Below, piece by piece: positions 53,483 through 63,820 of a stretch of DNA of 64,000 nt. The stretch is from Brucella rhizosphaerae (lineage in GTDB: Bacteria > Pseudomonadota > Alphaproteobacteria > Rhizobiales > Rhizobiaceae). A program made the position numbers and the translations under genes. The notes below the pieces were generated by a model. The model saw only the letters and a program-made list of their open reading frames with translations. It did not search any database and was not told the DNA's origin. The stretch is taken from NCBI RefSeq assembly GCF_002252475.1, contig NZ_NNRK01000029.1, positions 186,001 to 250,000 of the forward strand, given 5' to 3'. The first letter of the stretch is position 1. Each line of letters begins with the position of its first letter.

Positions 53483-53602
53483 TGAGAAGATATTTTTGGT
53501 GAATGCCCGCATTTTCTTTGAAATAAGGGCAATTGTGGGGTTCCGCTTTGCACCATCATTGCCTATAAGGCCCACTTAGCCCACAGAATATACTTCTGCC
53601 AA

Positions 53603-53630
53603 CCCGCCGGAAAACCGTGCGGGCTTTTCT
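53603..53630 (+). terminator. Hairpin upstream of carB
   Basis: CCCGC-CGG and CCG-T-GCGGG arms around AAAA, followed by CTTTTCT. It can end the LytTR transcript or act in a carB leader; flanking CTGCCA (53597-53602) and TGGCAG (53630-53635) extend the stem. Confidence 0.6.
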
Positions 53631-53642
53631 GGCAGGCTAAAA

Positions 53643-53687
53643 GCATGTCTCTCAAAAGTGGGAACCGGTTTTGAGGCCAAGACATGC
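53643..53687. repeat. Dispersed palindrome, family B
   Basis: GCATGTCTCTCAAAAGTGGG and ACCGGTTTTGAGGCCAAGAC, ending ATGC. Imperfect inverted repeat, close to the copy at 12307-12351, 29 bases upstream of carB. Confidence 0.65.
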
Positions 53688-53715
53688 GCTCACACTAATA
53701 AAGCAGGATGTGCCC

Positions 53716-56700
53716 ATGCCGAAACGTACAGATATCAAATCGATCCTGATTATCGGCGCGGGCCCCATTGTTATTGGCCAGGCTTGCGAGTTCGATTATT
53801 CGGGTACGCAGGCTTGTAAGGCGCTCAAAGAGGAAGGCTATCGCATCATCCTCGTCAACTCCAATCCGGCAACGATCATGACCGATCCGGATCTGGCAGA
53901 TGCGACTTATATCGAACCGATCACTCCGGAAGTTGTCGCCAAGATTATCGCCAAGGAACGCCCTGACGCGCTGCTGCCTACGATGGGTGGACAGACTGCA
54001 CTCAATACCGCACTTTCACTGCGCCGCATGGGTGTACTTGAACGTTATAACGTCGAGATGATCGGCGCGCATGCCGAAGCCATCGACAAGGCCGAAGACC
54101 GCGCCCTCTTCCGCGAAGCAATGGAAAAGATCGGCCTCGACACACCGAACTCCATGCTCGCCAACGCGACTGAAATCAAAGACGAAGACCGCAAGCGCCA
54201 CGAAACCAAGCGCAACGAAGTGAAGGCGCAATATTCGGGCGACGATCTCGACAAGGCACTCGACAAGCTGGAAACCGAGTGGCAGCTTGGCGAAGTAGAG
54301 CGCAAACAGCGTTACATGAGCCACGCGCTTGCCAAGGCTGCGCAGGCAATGGACGTCGTCGGCCTCCCAGCGATCATCCGCCCAAGCTTCACGCTCGGCG
54401 GCACCGGCGGTGGTATTGCCTATAACCGTCAGGAATTCTTTGAAATCATCGAGCGCGGCCTCGACGCATCGCCAACCACCGAAGTGCTGATCGAAGAATC
54501 AGTTCTCGGCTGGAAGGAATACGAAATGGAAGTCGTCCGCGACAAGGCGGACAACTGCATCATCATCTGCTCGATCGAAAACCTCGATCCAATGGGTGTG
54601 CATACCGGCGACTCGATTACCGTAGCGCCTGCGCTGACACTGACCGACAAAGAATACCAGATCATGCGTAACGCCTCGATTGCGGTACTGCGCGAGATCG
54701 GTGTTGAAACCGGCGGATCCAACGTACAATTTGCGATCAATCCGGCCAATGGCCGTATGATCGTGATTGAAATGAACCCTCGCGTATCGCGCTCCTCGGC
54801 GCTGGCTTCCAAGGCGACCGGCTTCCCGATTGCCAAGGTCGCAGCCAAGCTTGCCGTCGGATACACACTGGACGAACTCGACAACGATATCACTGGCGGC
54901 GCAACACCTGCATCGTTTGAACCGTCGATCGATTATGTCGTCACCAAGATCCCACGCTTTGCGTTTGAAAAATTCCCTGGCTCCTCACCAATCCTGACGA
55001 CCGCCATGAAGTCGGTCGGTGAAGTCATGGCCATTGGCCGTACTTTCCAGGAAAGCTTGCAGAAGGCGTTGCGCGGTCTTGAAACCGGATTAACAGGCTT
55101 CGATGAAATCACCATTCCGAACATTGAAGAAGGCGACGAAAAGAACGCGATCCGCGCTGCCATCGGCACACCAACACCGGATCGTCTGCGCATGGTCGCA
55201 CAGGCAATGCGCCTCGGACTGACCACCGAGCAAGTGCACGACGCCTCCAAGATCGATCCGTGGTTCCTCGAACAGATCGAAGGCATCGTCAACACAGAGG
55301 CCCGCATCCGCGAACATGGCCTGCCGCAGGACACCGAAAACCTGCGCATGCTTAAAGCCATGGGTTTCTCCGACGCGCGTCTTGCAAGCCTTATCGGCAA
55401 GGATGCCGAAGACGTTGCAAAGCTGCGTAATCAGCTCGACGTTCATCCGGTCTATAAGCGCATCGATACATGCGCAGCCGAGTTCGCTTCGCCGACGGCC
55501 TACATGTACTCGACCTATGAAACGCCATTTGTTGGTCAGACCCGTTCTGAAGCCGAAGTATCGGATCGCAAGAAGGTCGTCATTCTCGGCGGTGGCCCGA
55601 ACCGTATCGGCCAGGGTATCGAATTCGATTATTGCTGCTGCCATGCGGCCTTCGCACTCGGCGATGCCGACTATGAAGCCATCATGATCAACTGCAATCC
55701 GGAAACCGTTTCGACAGATTACGACACATCAGATCGTCTCTACTTCGAGCCACTGACTGCCGAAGACGTGCTGGAAATCCTTCGTGTTGAGCAGGAAAAA
55801 GGCACTCTGCATGGCGTAATCGTACAGTTCGGCGGCCAGACACCGCTCAAACTTGCGACAGCGCTTGAAAAAGCTGGCATTCCTATCCTCGGCACTTCGC
55901 CTGACGCCATCGATCTCGCAGAAGATCGTGATCGCTTCCAGAAACTGCTGATCAAGCTCGGCCTTAATCAGCCAAAGAATGGCATTGCCTACTCGGTTGA
56001 GCAGGCTCGTCTGATCGTGGCTGACCTCGGCTTCCCACTGGTTGTCCGCCCATCTTATGTTCTTGGTGGCCGCGCCATGCAGATCATTCATGACGAGCGT
56101 GGCTTGCAGACCTACCTGCTCGACACTGTTCCTGAACTGGTGCCAGAAGACATCAAGGCGAAGTATCCGAACGACAAGACCGGTCAGATCAATACGCTTC
56201 TCGGCAAGAACCCGCTTCTGTTCGATACCTATCTGACACAGGCAATCGAAGTGGATGTGGATTGCCTTTGCGATGGCAAGGAAAGCTATGTTTCCGGCAT
56301 TATGGAGCACATCGAAGAAGCCGGTATTCACTCGGGCGACAGTGCCTGCTCACTGCCCGTGCACACACTTTCGCCTGAGATCGTGGCTGAACTGGAACGT
56401 CAGACAGCATTGCTTGCCAAGGCATTGAATGTCGGCGGCCTGATGAACGTTCAGTTTGCCATCAAAGATGGCGAAATCTTCATCCTCGAAGTCAACCCTC
56501 GCGCATCGCGTACGGTGCCTTTCGTTGCCAAGACCGTTGGAACGCCAATCGCCAAGGTTGCGGCCCGTATCATGGCAGGCGAAAGCCTCGAAGATGCGCT
56601 TAATGCCTATGGCGGCAAGCCACAGCCAACCGCACGTCCGCATATCGCGGTCAAGGAAGCTGTGTTCCCATTCGCCCGCTTCCCTGGCGTTGATACACTG

Positions 56701-57204
56701 CTCGGACCTGAAATGCGCTCGACCGGCGAAGTCATGGGCCTTGACTATGATTACGCTCTCGCATTTGCCAAGGCGCAGCTTGGTGCAGGTGTTGAACTTC
56801 CACGCGAAGGCACGGTTTTCGTGTCGGTTCGTGACGAAGACAAGGAACGAGTGCTGGGTGCTGTGCGTAAACTGGTCGGCATCGGCTTCAAGGTCATGGC
56901 GACAGGCGGAACGCAGCAGTTCCTCGAAGCCAATGGCGTGGAATCGACCAAGATCAATAAGGTCATCGAAGGCCGTCCACACGTGGAAGATGCGATCCGC
57001 AATCGCCAGATCCATCTGGTCTTCAACACAACCGACAGCGCAAGCGCGGTATCCGATTCCAAGTCGATCCGCCGTGCAACGCTGATGCAGAAACTGCCTT
57101 ACTACACAACGATGGCTGGTGCCGAAGCTGCTGCTGAAGCAATTGTCGCACTCAAGGCAGGATCGCTCGAAGTTCGTCCGCTTCAGGATTACTTCCGCGA
57201 TTAA
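53716..57204 (+). CDS. carB: Carbamoyl-phosphate synthase large subunit
   Basis: Makes carbamoyl phosphate from bicarbonate, ammonia and two ATP. From ATG 53716 ([16 protein letters not shown]) it has 1162 residues, built from two homologous ATP-grasp halves. The first begins with [20 protein letters not shown], the second with [20 protein letters not shown] (about residue 618). [15 protein letters not shown] and [14 protein letters not shown] are the two nucleotide loops; [10 protein letters not shown] and [12 protein letters not shown] the metal-binding blocks. A C-terminal MGS-like regulatory domain ([16 protein letters not shown]) follows. It is about 90 residues longer than E. coli CarB because of an insertion with [20 protein letters not shown] near residue 155. 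Confidence 0.97.
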   Translation: MPKRTDIKSILIIGAGPIVIGQACEFDYSGTQACKALKEEGYRIILVNSNPATIMTDPDLADATYIEPITPEVVAKIIAKERPDALLPTMGGQTALNTALSLRRMGVLERYNVEMIGAHAEAIDKAEDRALFREAMEKIGLDTPNSMLANATEIKDEDRKRHETKRNEVKAQYSGDDLDKALDKLETEWQLGEVERKQRYMSHALAKAAQAMDVVGLPAIIRPSFTLGGTGGGIAYNRQEFFEIIERGLDASPTTEVLIEESVLGWKEYEMEVVRDKADNCIIICSIENLDPMGVHTGDSITVAPALTLTDKEYQIMRNASIAVLREIGVETGGSNVQFAINPANGRMIVIEMNPRVSRSSALASKATGFPIAKVAAKLAVGYTLDELDNDITGGATPASFEPSIDYVVTKIPRFAFEKFPGSSPILTTAMKSVGEVMAIGRTFQESLQKALRGLETGLTGFDEITIPNIEEGDEKNAIRAAIGTPTPDRLRMVAQAMRLGLTTEQVHDASKIDPWFLEQIEGIVNTEARIREHGLPQDTENLRMLKAMGFSDARLASLIGKDAEDVAKLRNQLDVHPVYKRIDTCAAEFASPTAYMYSTYETPFVGQTRSEAEVSDRKKVVILGGGPNRIGQGIEFDYCCCHAAFALGDADYEAIMINCNPETVSTDYDTSDRLYFEPLTAEDVLEILRVEQEKGTLHGVIVQFGGQTPLKLATALEKAGIPILGTSPDAIDLAEDRDRFQKLLIKLGLNQPKNGIAYSVEQARLIVADLGFPLVVRPSYVLGGRAMQIIHDERGLQTYLLDTVPELVPEDIKAKYPNDKTGQINTLLGKNPLLFDTYLTQAIEVDVDCLCDGKESYVSGIMEHIEEAGIHSGDSACSLPVHTLSPEIVAELERQTALLAKALNVGGLMNVQFAIKDGEIFILEVNPRASRTVPFVAKTVGTPIAKVAARIMAGESLEDALNAYGGKPQPTARPHIAVKEAVFPFARFPGVDTLLGPEMRSTGEVMGLDYDYALAFAKAQLGAGVELPREGTVFVSVRDEDKERVLGAVRKLVGIGFKVMATGGTQQFLEANGVESTKINKVIEGRPHVEDAIRNRQIHLVFNTTDSASAVSDSKSIRRATLMQKLPYYTTMAGAEAAAEAIVALKAGSLEVRPLQDYFRD

Positions 57205-57266
57205 AGCGTTTCCAGCAAAAGTGCGGAGCGGTTTTGCGTGAGGTAAATGCGTAAAAGAAAGTAGCT
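57203..57266. repeat. Dispersed repeat, family A (short copy)
   Basis: AAAGCGTTTCCAGCAAAAGT, GCGGAGCGGTTTTGCGTGAG, AAATGCGTAAAAGAAAGTAG. It overlaps the last bases of carB (stop codon at 57202-57204). Confidence 0.7.
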
Positions 57267-57278
57267 AAGCGAGACTGA

Positions 57279-57310
57279 AAAAGGCCGCAGATTTTCATCT
57301 GCGGCCTTTT
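57279..57310. terminator. Bidirectional terminator, carB / ABC gene
   Basis: AAAAGGCCGCAGAT and ATCTGCGGCCTTTT form a 14-bp stem around TTTC between converging genes. Confidence 0.92.
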
Positions 57311-57338
57311 GTTTTGGTGCGTATAAAAATTGGTGATT

Positions 57339-59156
57339 TTACGCCGTTGCTTCCGATTGGTGGGGCAGACGAAGAGGGTCGGCCTGCAAGTCCATTTCGA
57401 GATGCAGTTGCCGCTCAAACAGGCCATTATGCCCCAAACCCTTGCCAATATGGATAATAGCAGCCGCCTTTAATGGACCTGTCAGAATGGCATAAGCGCG
57501 TCGGCGCGCCTCTTCATCCATCCCATCCAGTGTCCCATCAATTACAATCCAGCTCGGATTTTGCAGCACAAGCCGGGCCAGAGCGAGGCTCTGTTGCTCG
57601 TCATCAGTCAGCGTGCGATCCCATCGCAGGACACGATCGATCTGCGGTACAAGTCGCTCCAATCCGGCGAGCTTCAGCACATCCGCCACCTGATTTTTCG
57701 AGAAATCAGCAGCACTTAACGGATAGACAACCGCATCATGCAGGTTGCCGGGCGGAATATAAGGGGCATGAGGAATGAACACCACACGGTCTCCCGCAGG
57801 CAAGCCGATCCGCCCGCTGCCCCAAGGCCACAAGCCGCCAAGTGCGCGGAAAAACCGACTGCGTTCAGCTTCAGTTGCACCCGTCACAAACAGGCGTTCC
57901 CCGGGATTGATGCTGACATTCGTCTCAACAAGATTGAGACACCCGTCAGGCACAGCAATAGACAGAGCATCGATAGTCAGTCGCTCGTCCTCATTGGTTT
58001 CCAAAACGATCTGGCGATCAATGTGACCAATTTCATCCATGCGCAATATGGCTTGTCGAAAGCTTGCCACGCGCAGCAATGTTGCGCGCCAATCAGCAAT
58101 GGCGCCGAAATTGTCGACAAACCAGCGCAGCGAATTATGCACCTGCGTGAAAGCGCCGACTGCCATCATCAAACCACCGAATGTCAGACCACCCGAAAAA
58201 TAAACAGGCGCTGCAACTAGGATCGGGGCAACGATGGTGAACCAGCCATAGCCGGCCGTCACCCAAGTCAGATTGGTCGTGGCAATGACAATGCGCTTGA
58301 TGGCAACAAGCACTGCGTCAAGATCAAGGTCCAGTCTGCGGCGCTCGTCAGCCTCGCCGCGCGCCAGTGTGACGGCATCGATATGCTCATTCACCCGCAT
58401 CAGTGAAAACCGGAAATCGGCCTCACGTGCATAACGGTTAGCATTGTGGTTGACGAGACTGCGACCAACAAACCATGACAACAGCGACGCAGAACCTGCA
58501 TAAAACACCGCCGCCCAGACCATGTAGCCGGGAATGGAAAAGCTATAGCCCCAAATGTGGAAGACGAAGCCACTCGACAACGACCAGAGAACGCCCACGA
58601 AGCTGACAAGAATGACGGTGGATTGCAGCAGATTAATGCCCAGATCACTCGTCGTCTCGGCAAGATGACGTGCATCCTCCTGCAATCTCTGATCCGGATT
58701 GATACCAATTTCGCCAGCCTTTGCGAGACGAAACGCCCGCCCCGGCTGCAACCATTCACCCACCAGATCGCGCGCCAGTCCTTCACGCAGCTTCAGCTTG
58801 AACATCTGGTTCAGCCAGGTCTGAGAGACGTTCAGCAGAAGTACTGACCCCGCAATGGCAAAAAAGATCAGAAGCTGATGAAAGAAAGCGCTCAGATTGC
58901 GATCCGATAGCGCATTATAGAAAGGTACGTTCCAGCGATTGATTGCGACCTGCCCCACAGCGATCAGAACAATCAGAACAAAAATTCCCGTTCCCAGTGC
59001 AATCAACTGATTGCGCACGCGCGAAACCCAGAAAGCGCTCATCATCATGCGCGCTTGCGAAAGGAGGTCATTGCCGTCCTGCATGCCGCGATCAGCTTGC
59101 TGGTTAAGGATAGCGCTATCGAGCCCCTGCGGCTTTTTCTGCTTTGACTGGGACAC
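57339..59156 (-). CDS. SbmA/BacA-like ABC protein with degenerate ATPase domain
   Basis: 605 residues from GTG 59156, with AAGGA 8 bases upstream (a GTG just before is an alternative). N-terminal SbmA/BacA-type membrane domain with about six helices (NQLIALGTGIFVLIVLIAVG first) to about 390; C-terminal ABC-like domain. In homologues (YddA type) this family pairs peptide or cobalamin uptake with ATP hydrolysis. Here the nucleotide motifs are eroded: Walker A reads GATEAERS (Gly and Lys missing), the signature reads LTDDEQQ for the usual LSGGEQQ type, and Walker B reads IVIDGTLD with Gly for the catalytic Glu. It may therefore not hydrolyse ATP. Confidence 0.85.
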   Translation of the reverse strand: MSQSKQKKPQGLDSAILNQQADRGMQDGNDLLSQARMMMSAFWVSRVRNQLIALGTGIFVLIVLIAVGQVAINRWNVPFYNALSDRNLSAFFHQLLIFFAIAGSVLLLNVSQTWLNQMFKLKLREGLARDLVGEWLQPGRAFRLAKAGEIGINPDQRLQEDARHLAETTSDLGINLLQSTVILVSFVGVLWSLSSGFVFHIWGYSFSIPGYMVWAAVFYAGSASLLSWFVGRSLVNHNANRYAREADFRFSLMRVNEHIDAVTLARGEADERRRLDLDLDAVLVAIKRIVIATTNLTWVTAGYGWFTIVAPILVAAPVYFSGGLTFGGLMMAVGAFTQVHNSLRWFVDNFGAIADWRATLLRVASFRQAILRMDEIGHIDRQIVLETNEDERLTIDALSIAVPDGCLNLVETNVSINPGERLFVTGATEAERSRFFRALGGLWPWGSGRIGLPAGDRVVFIPHAPYIPPGNLHDAVVYPLSAADFSKNQVADVLKLAGLERLVPQIDRVLRWDRTLTDDEQQSLALARLVLQNPSWIVIDGTLDGMDEEARRRAYAILTGPLKAAAIIHIGKGLGHNGLFERQLHLEMDLQADPLRLPHQSEATA

Positions 59157-59348
59157 CACGTCTTTCCTTATCGAAATTGTTCCTGGCAGATGTAAAACGC
59201 TGCGGGCAAGATCTGGCTTCGGTCGCAAGATGTTATCGAGTTGTTCTTAACCAATTCCAATCTCGCCCTATAGCAATATTTTGGAACTTTTGCGTGACCC
59301 GCGATGCTGTCACGATAGTATAAAGTACAAACCGCGCGAAGGCTTCCG

Positions 59349-59789
59349 ATGACCACCTCCAACAAAGCAATCGATAAAGTTCTGATTTACGCCACGTGGA
59401 ACAGCAACCTGCTCGTCTTTTGCGAACCGGAGAACCCAGACGTACCGCTTCAGGTTCCAGGTGGAACTGTCGATGAAGGTGAAACAATGCAAGCCGCAGC
59501 CTATCGCGAGTTTCACGAAGAGACTGGCATCCTCAGGGCGATCGGTATGAACTATCTGGAAACAGTCAAATACGAGTATATTGTACCGACCCAAACAGAA
59601 ACACATATCCGTCACAGCTTTCATCTTCCACTGAACGGCAGATTTCCCAATCAATGGCACCACTATGAAATGTTTCCTTGCGACGGAAACAAACCAATTC
59701 TATTCGAATTGTTCTGGTTGCCATTGGAAGAAGCACGTGCTCGGATTGGCTTGGGAATGGGGAAAAGCATTACAAAAATAGGCCTTTAG
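59349..59789 (+). CDS. NUDIX hydrolase
   Basis: A 146-residue pyrophosphohydrolase of nucleotide-type substrates. The NUDIX box at about residues 39-61 is complete: G-x5-E (GTVDEGE), then REFHEETGI with the catalytic Glu pair. The N-terminus KVLIYATWNSNLLVFCEP and C-terminal FELFWLPLEEARARI complete the fold. Substrate unknown. It is divergent from the ABC gene and precedes cspA-type genes. Confidence 0.9.
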   Translation: MTTSNKAIDKVLIYATWNSNLLVFCEPENPDVPLQVPGGTVDEGETMQAAAYREFHEETGILRAIGMNYLETVKYEYIVPTQTETHIRHSFHLPLNGRFPNQWHHYEMFPCDGNKPILFELFWLPLEEARARIGLGMGKSITKIGL

Positions 59790-59982
59790 AGATAGCATAG
59801 CCTGTCTTGTGTTGGTCAAATTTGTCGCATATAGTCTTGTCATCGATTTTTCGGTCAAGTGACTTTGCGACCCGCCCGGCCTGCCGTGCTTCCTGACGAT
59901 CTCCTGTCCATAAATTCGATTCACGGGGACGTGTGCGAAGCATACGGACTACACTACTACTAATGTTACAAAGGAATTTCCC

Positions 59983-60192
59983 ATGGCTACGGGAACAGTT
60001 AAGTGGTTCAACACGACCAAGGGCTTCGGCTTCATTCAGCCTGATCAGGGCGGCACGGACATTTTCGTCCACATTTCCGCTGTTCAGCGCGCTGGTCTGG
60101 CCACGCTCGATGAAGGCCAGAAGGTTACGTACGAAATCGTACAGGACCGCCGTTCGGGCCGCTCGTCTGCCGACAACCTCGTCGCAGCATAA
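59983..60192 (+). CDS. cspA: CspA-family cold-shock protein
   Basis: 69-residue single cold-shock domain binding single-stranded RNA/DNA. RNP1 KGFGFIQ (13-19) and RNP2 DIFVH (27-31) are intact. AAAGGA is 7-8 bases before the ATG. The long leader after the NUDIX gene (about 190 bases) is typical for Csp genes whose 5' UTR is thermoregulated, though no specific element is recognised. Terminator at 60214 follows. Several csp paralogues usually exist, so the precise symbol is tentative. Confidence 0.94.
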   Translation: MATGTVKWFNTTKGFGFIQPDQGGTDIFVHISAVQRAGLATLDEGQKVTYEIVQDRRSGRSSADNLVAA

Positions 60193-60213
60193 TTTTTGCC
60201 GAATAGGCAAACG

Positions 60214-60240
60214 AAAGGCGGGGCAACACCCCGCCTTTTT
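60214..60240. terminator. Terminator of the csp gene
   Basis: AAAGGCGGGG and CCCCGCCTTTTT form a 10-bp stem around CAACA between converging genes. Confidence 0.92.
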
Positions 60241-60248
60241 CTATGGTG

Positions 60249-61073
60249 TTATGCCAACGGCTCCAGAGTGAACCCTTCGCCTTTCCTCTCTACGCGACTA
60301 AATCCACGCAGATGACTGCCGGCGATCACCCAGCCTTCATCAGCCGCTCTGCTCAATGCCCGCTTTCGGCTGCTGATCGCGTTGTCCATGTCCAGATCAT
60401 AAACGAGACTGATGTTCGGGTCCCTTGGCTGCAGTTCCGCGAGATGCAGACCATCGGCAAGAATCAACAATTGATCACCATCCCGACCGATCAAGCATCC
60501 CACATGCCCCGGCGTATGTCCGGGCAATTGGATGATCTCAATCTCATCGAGAAGCTTACCTTCCTGAAAACGCTGCAACCTGGGCCCGTAATGCGTATTC
60601 AGAAGATCGGCCATGGTAAAGCCGCCTCGGCGCTGCTCCGGTGTTGCAGCCATAATCGCCTTATCCGAAAAGTGGTTCAGATCGACATCCGGCACATAGA
60701 CCTCTGCATTCGGATAATAAAGCGTACCCGCTTCAAACAAGCCGGCAACATGATCGCCATGGACGTGGGTGACAATTACCTTTTTGACATCCTGCGGATT
60801 AACGCCTGCCGCCTTCAATGCGTCGCGCGCCTGACCAAAGCCCTCACCCCAAAATGAACCCACACCCGTATCAATGAGAATGATCTCATCCGGCCCTTCC
60901 AGCAGAAAACAGTTCACCATCATTTTCAACTCGGACGCATCGAAACCATCAAGCGCTTTCTCAAGCGCCCGCTGACCTTCAGGGTGAACGAGCACATTTG
61001 AGGGCGGCTTTAATACACCGTCGTGCAAAATGGAGACCTTGTAGATGCCAAAAGTCCTAGATGCTGTCTTCAT
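60249..61073 (-). CDS. MBL-fold metallo-hydrolase
   Basis: From ATG 61073 (MKTASRTFGIY), AGGATCAGG upstream, a 274-residue cytoplasmic metallo-beta-lactamase-fold enzyme. The metal motif is THVHGDHVAGL (H103, H105, D107, H108); LPGHTPGHVG and LADGLH supply later ligands and IAGSHLRGF the last His. The subfamily includes lactonases and other hydrolases, so the substrate is not predictable. A longer frame to 61142 lacks a ribosome site. Transcribed towards cspA. Confidence 0.88.
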   Translation of the reverse strand: MKTASRTFGIYKVSILHDGVLKPPSNVLVHPEGQRALEKALDGFDASELKMMVNCFLLEGPDEIILIDTGVGSFWGEGFGQARDALKAAGVNPQDVKKVIVTHVHGDHVAGLFEAGTLYYPNAEVYVPDVDLNHFSDKAIMAATPEQRRGGFTMADLLNTHYGPRLQRFQEGKLLDEIEIIQLPGHTPGHVGCLIGRDGDQLLILADGLHLAELQPRDPNISLVYDLDMDNAISSRKRALSRAADEGWVIAGSHLRGFSRVERKGEGFTLEPLA

Positions 61074-61171
61074 GACCTGATCCTGCTCGGTACAATCACC
61101 GTGAGGGAGACTATCAACAAAGATCAGGACGAATAGATGCACCTGTGATCAACAGTTTGAGAGCACCGATT

Positions 61172-61786
61172 TTATTCTGGCAACCAGTCCAGCAACACAT
61201 GCCCCTCATCGGCAGCTACACGGGTAAGCCACGCATTGATTGCAGGATAGCGCTCCATGTTGAAGCCACCTCGGTGCGCCTCGTGCGTATAGGCATAAAG
61301 CGCGATATCAGCGACTGTCAGGCTGTCGCCAGCCAGAAATGGCGTCTTCTTCAGCTGCTCCTCCATCACGCCCAGCGCTTTTTCGCCACCGACGAGTGTT
61401 GAAGCCAGACGTTCAGGCGTCGCGTCACGCGCACGTTCAGGATAAACCATCAGAGCACGGCGCACAGCAATATAAGGTTCATGGCTATATTGCTCGAAGA
61501 AGAGCCATTGATAAACCAGCGCTCGTTCATAGGCATCCTTCGGCAGGTAGCGTGTGTTCTCAGCCAGATAGAGAAGAATTGCATTCGATTCGGCTATGAA
61601 CCGGCCATCCTCAAGCTCCAGCAAAGGAACCTTGCCATTGGGGTTTTTCGCCAGATATTCTGGCGTTCGCGTTGAACCATCAAGGGAAGAAACAGCAACG
61701 TGCTTGAACGGCTTACCGAGTTTCGCAAGCAAAAGCCGTGGCTTATAGCAATTTCCGGAATCTGGCTGTGAATAGATCGTGAGCAT
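61172..61786 (-). CDS. Glutathione S-transferase family protein
   Basis: 204 residues from ATG 61786 (MLTIYSQPDSGNCYK), AAAGGAG upstream. The thioredoxin-like N-terminal domain carries SGNCYKPRLLLAKLG and NPNGKVPLLELEDGRFIAES (glutathione-binding NGKVP and ES motifs, about 47-66); an all-helical C-terminal domain follows (LAGDSLTVADIALYAYTHEA). Catalytic residue probably Ser or Tyr near S11. Physiological role unknown; detoxification is typical. Confidence 0.9.
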   Translation of the reverse strand: MLTIYSQPDSGNCYKPRLLLAKLGKPFKHVAVSSLDGSTRTPEYLAKNPNGKVPLLELEDGRFIAESNAILLYLAENTRYLPKDAYERALVYQWLFFEQYSHEPYIAVRRALMVYPERARDATPERLASTLVGGEKALGVMEEQLKKTPFLAGDSLTVADIALYAYTHEAHRGGFNMERYPAINAWLTRVAADEGHVLLDWLPE

Positions 61787-62011
61787 CTGCTTCTCCTTTA
61801 CGGTATAACATCTTTGCATCCGTGCCGGCTGTCCAATCAGTTTCATTGAAACAATATGTTCGTGGCGTTGATGGATCAGACCTTTTCAGCAACACATTCT
61901 CGCGAGAAACCGGAATTTCTTGCGAAACTGCAAAGCTTTTGTTGCGATTCGTGCGCCAATGCGACATAGAAAGTCCGCAAAACCGGACCGTGCCCGGTGC
62001 CGGTTATCTGA

Positions 62012-63238
<1,227 letters not shown>

Positions 63239-63260
63239 ACACTTCAGACATTGAATGACG

Positions 63261-63283
63261 AAGGGGCCGAAAGGCCCCTTTTT
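63261..63283 (+). terminator. Terminator of aatA
   Basis: AAGGGGCC and GGCCCCTT form a stem around GAAA, followed by TTTCG. Confidence 0.85.
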
Positions 63284-63327
63284 CGTATCTGCACTTCTGA
63301 GAAAAAGTGGTGGCTTGGCAAAAAGCC

Positions 63328-63441
63328 AAAAAAAAAGCCAGACAAATGTCTGGCTTTGAGTTTTGAAGGTGCCATTGAGGCAAACCTCCAGAGGGGAACA
63401 CTCAGCCTGCGCAAATGGGAGGAGGAAACGCAGCGCTGAGA
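63328..63441 (-). ncRNA. Candidate trans-acting small RNA with CCUCCUCCC segment
   Basis: On the minus strand a -10 TATAAA (complement of 63448-63453) is followed by a start near 63441, then TTTCCTCCTCCCATTTG (complement of 63412-63428), a second C-rich loop GTTCCCCTCTGGAGG (complement of about 63386-63400), and an intrinsic terminator AAAGCCAGAC/GTCTGGCTTT followed by nine Ts (complement of 63328-63356). Length about 114 nt. A free CCUCCUCC that pairs with ribosome-binding sites, and a Rho-independent end, are hallmarks of alphaproteobacterial regulatory RNAs of the AbcR/MmgR kind. The family is not certain. Confidence 0.6.
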
Positions 63442-63680
63442 TGACCTTTATATGCCTTGTGCTCATTGTTTTTGCAATGCAACTTTATAGCAATACAGCC
63501 ATGCGTTTTTTGCATAGCTAAAAAATCAGAAAAACATAAATAAATTCATACGCTTACTGATTAACCACTGAATCATTATTCGATATCAGCCCTATAAAGA
63601 CCGCCCAAACAGCAGGCAGATTCAAGCCTGCCTTGCCTGTAAAAACAGCAAATCACTTCCAGTGGCAACATTCACAGGGG

Positions 63681-63720
63681 CTGTCACGAAACTATCACCG
63701 CGCTGCATCGAACCTGTCAC
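63681..63720 (+). promoter_or_regulatory. Phased Pho boxes upstream of the metallophosphoesterase
   Basis: Four 11-base-phased units: CTGTCAC (63681), CTATCAC (63692), CTGCATC (63703, degenerate) and CTGTCAC (63714). The first pair, CTGTCAC-GAAA-CTATCAC, matches the rhizobial Pho box at 11 of 14 repeat positions. It ends 100 bases before the gene start. Confidence 0.72.
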
Positions 63721-63820
63721 AGAAGAGGCATAGAAGCCCTCGCAAGGCCGCAGCTATCCCCGATGAATGCCCAAAACGGCACGTGCTGCGCGCACCCCTT
63801 ATTCAAGAAGGAGCGCCACC

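Larger units (their letters stand above)
63239..63820. other. Intergenic region aatA / metallophosphoesterase
   Basis: 582 bases. Holds a terminator (63261-63283), a candidate small RNA on the minus strand (63328-63441) and phased Pho boxes (63681-63720). No protein gene is visible. Confidence 0.65.

Noticed and set aside
53482-53502. Six-codon ORF MRRYFW between the LytTR gene and carB, with two Arg codons
   Set aside because: It overlaps the LytTR stop, has no ribosome site of its own and lies about 100 bases from the hairpin, so coupling to an attenuator is not credible.
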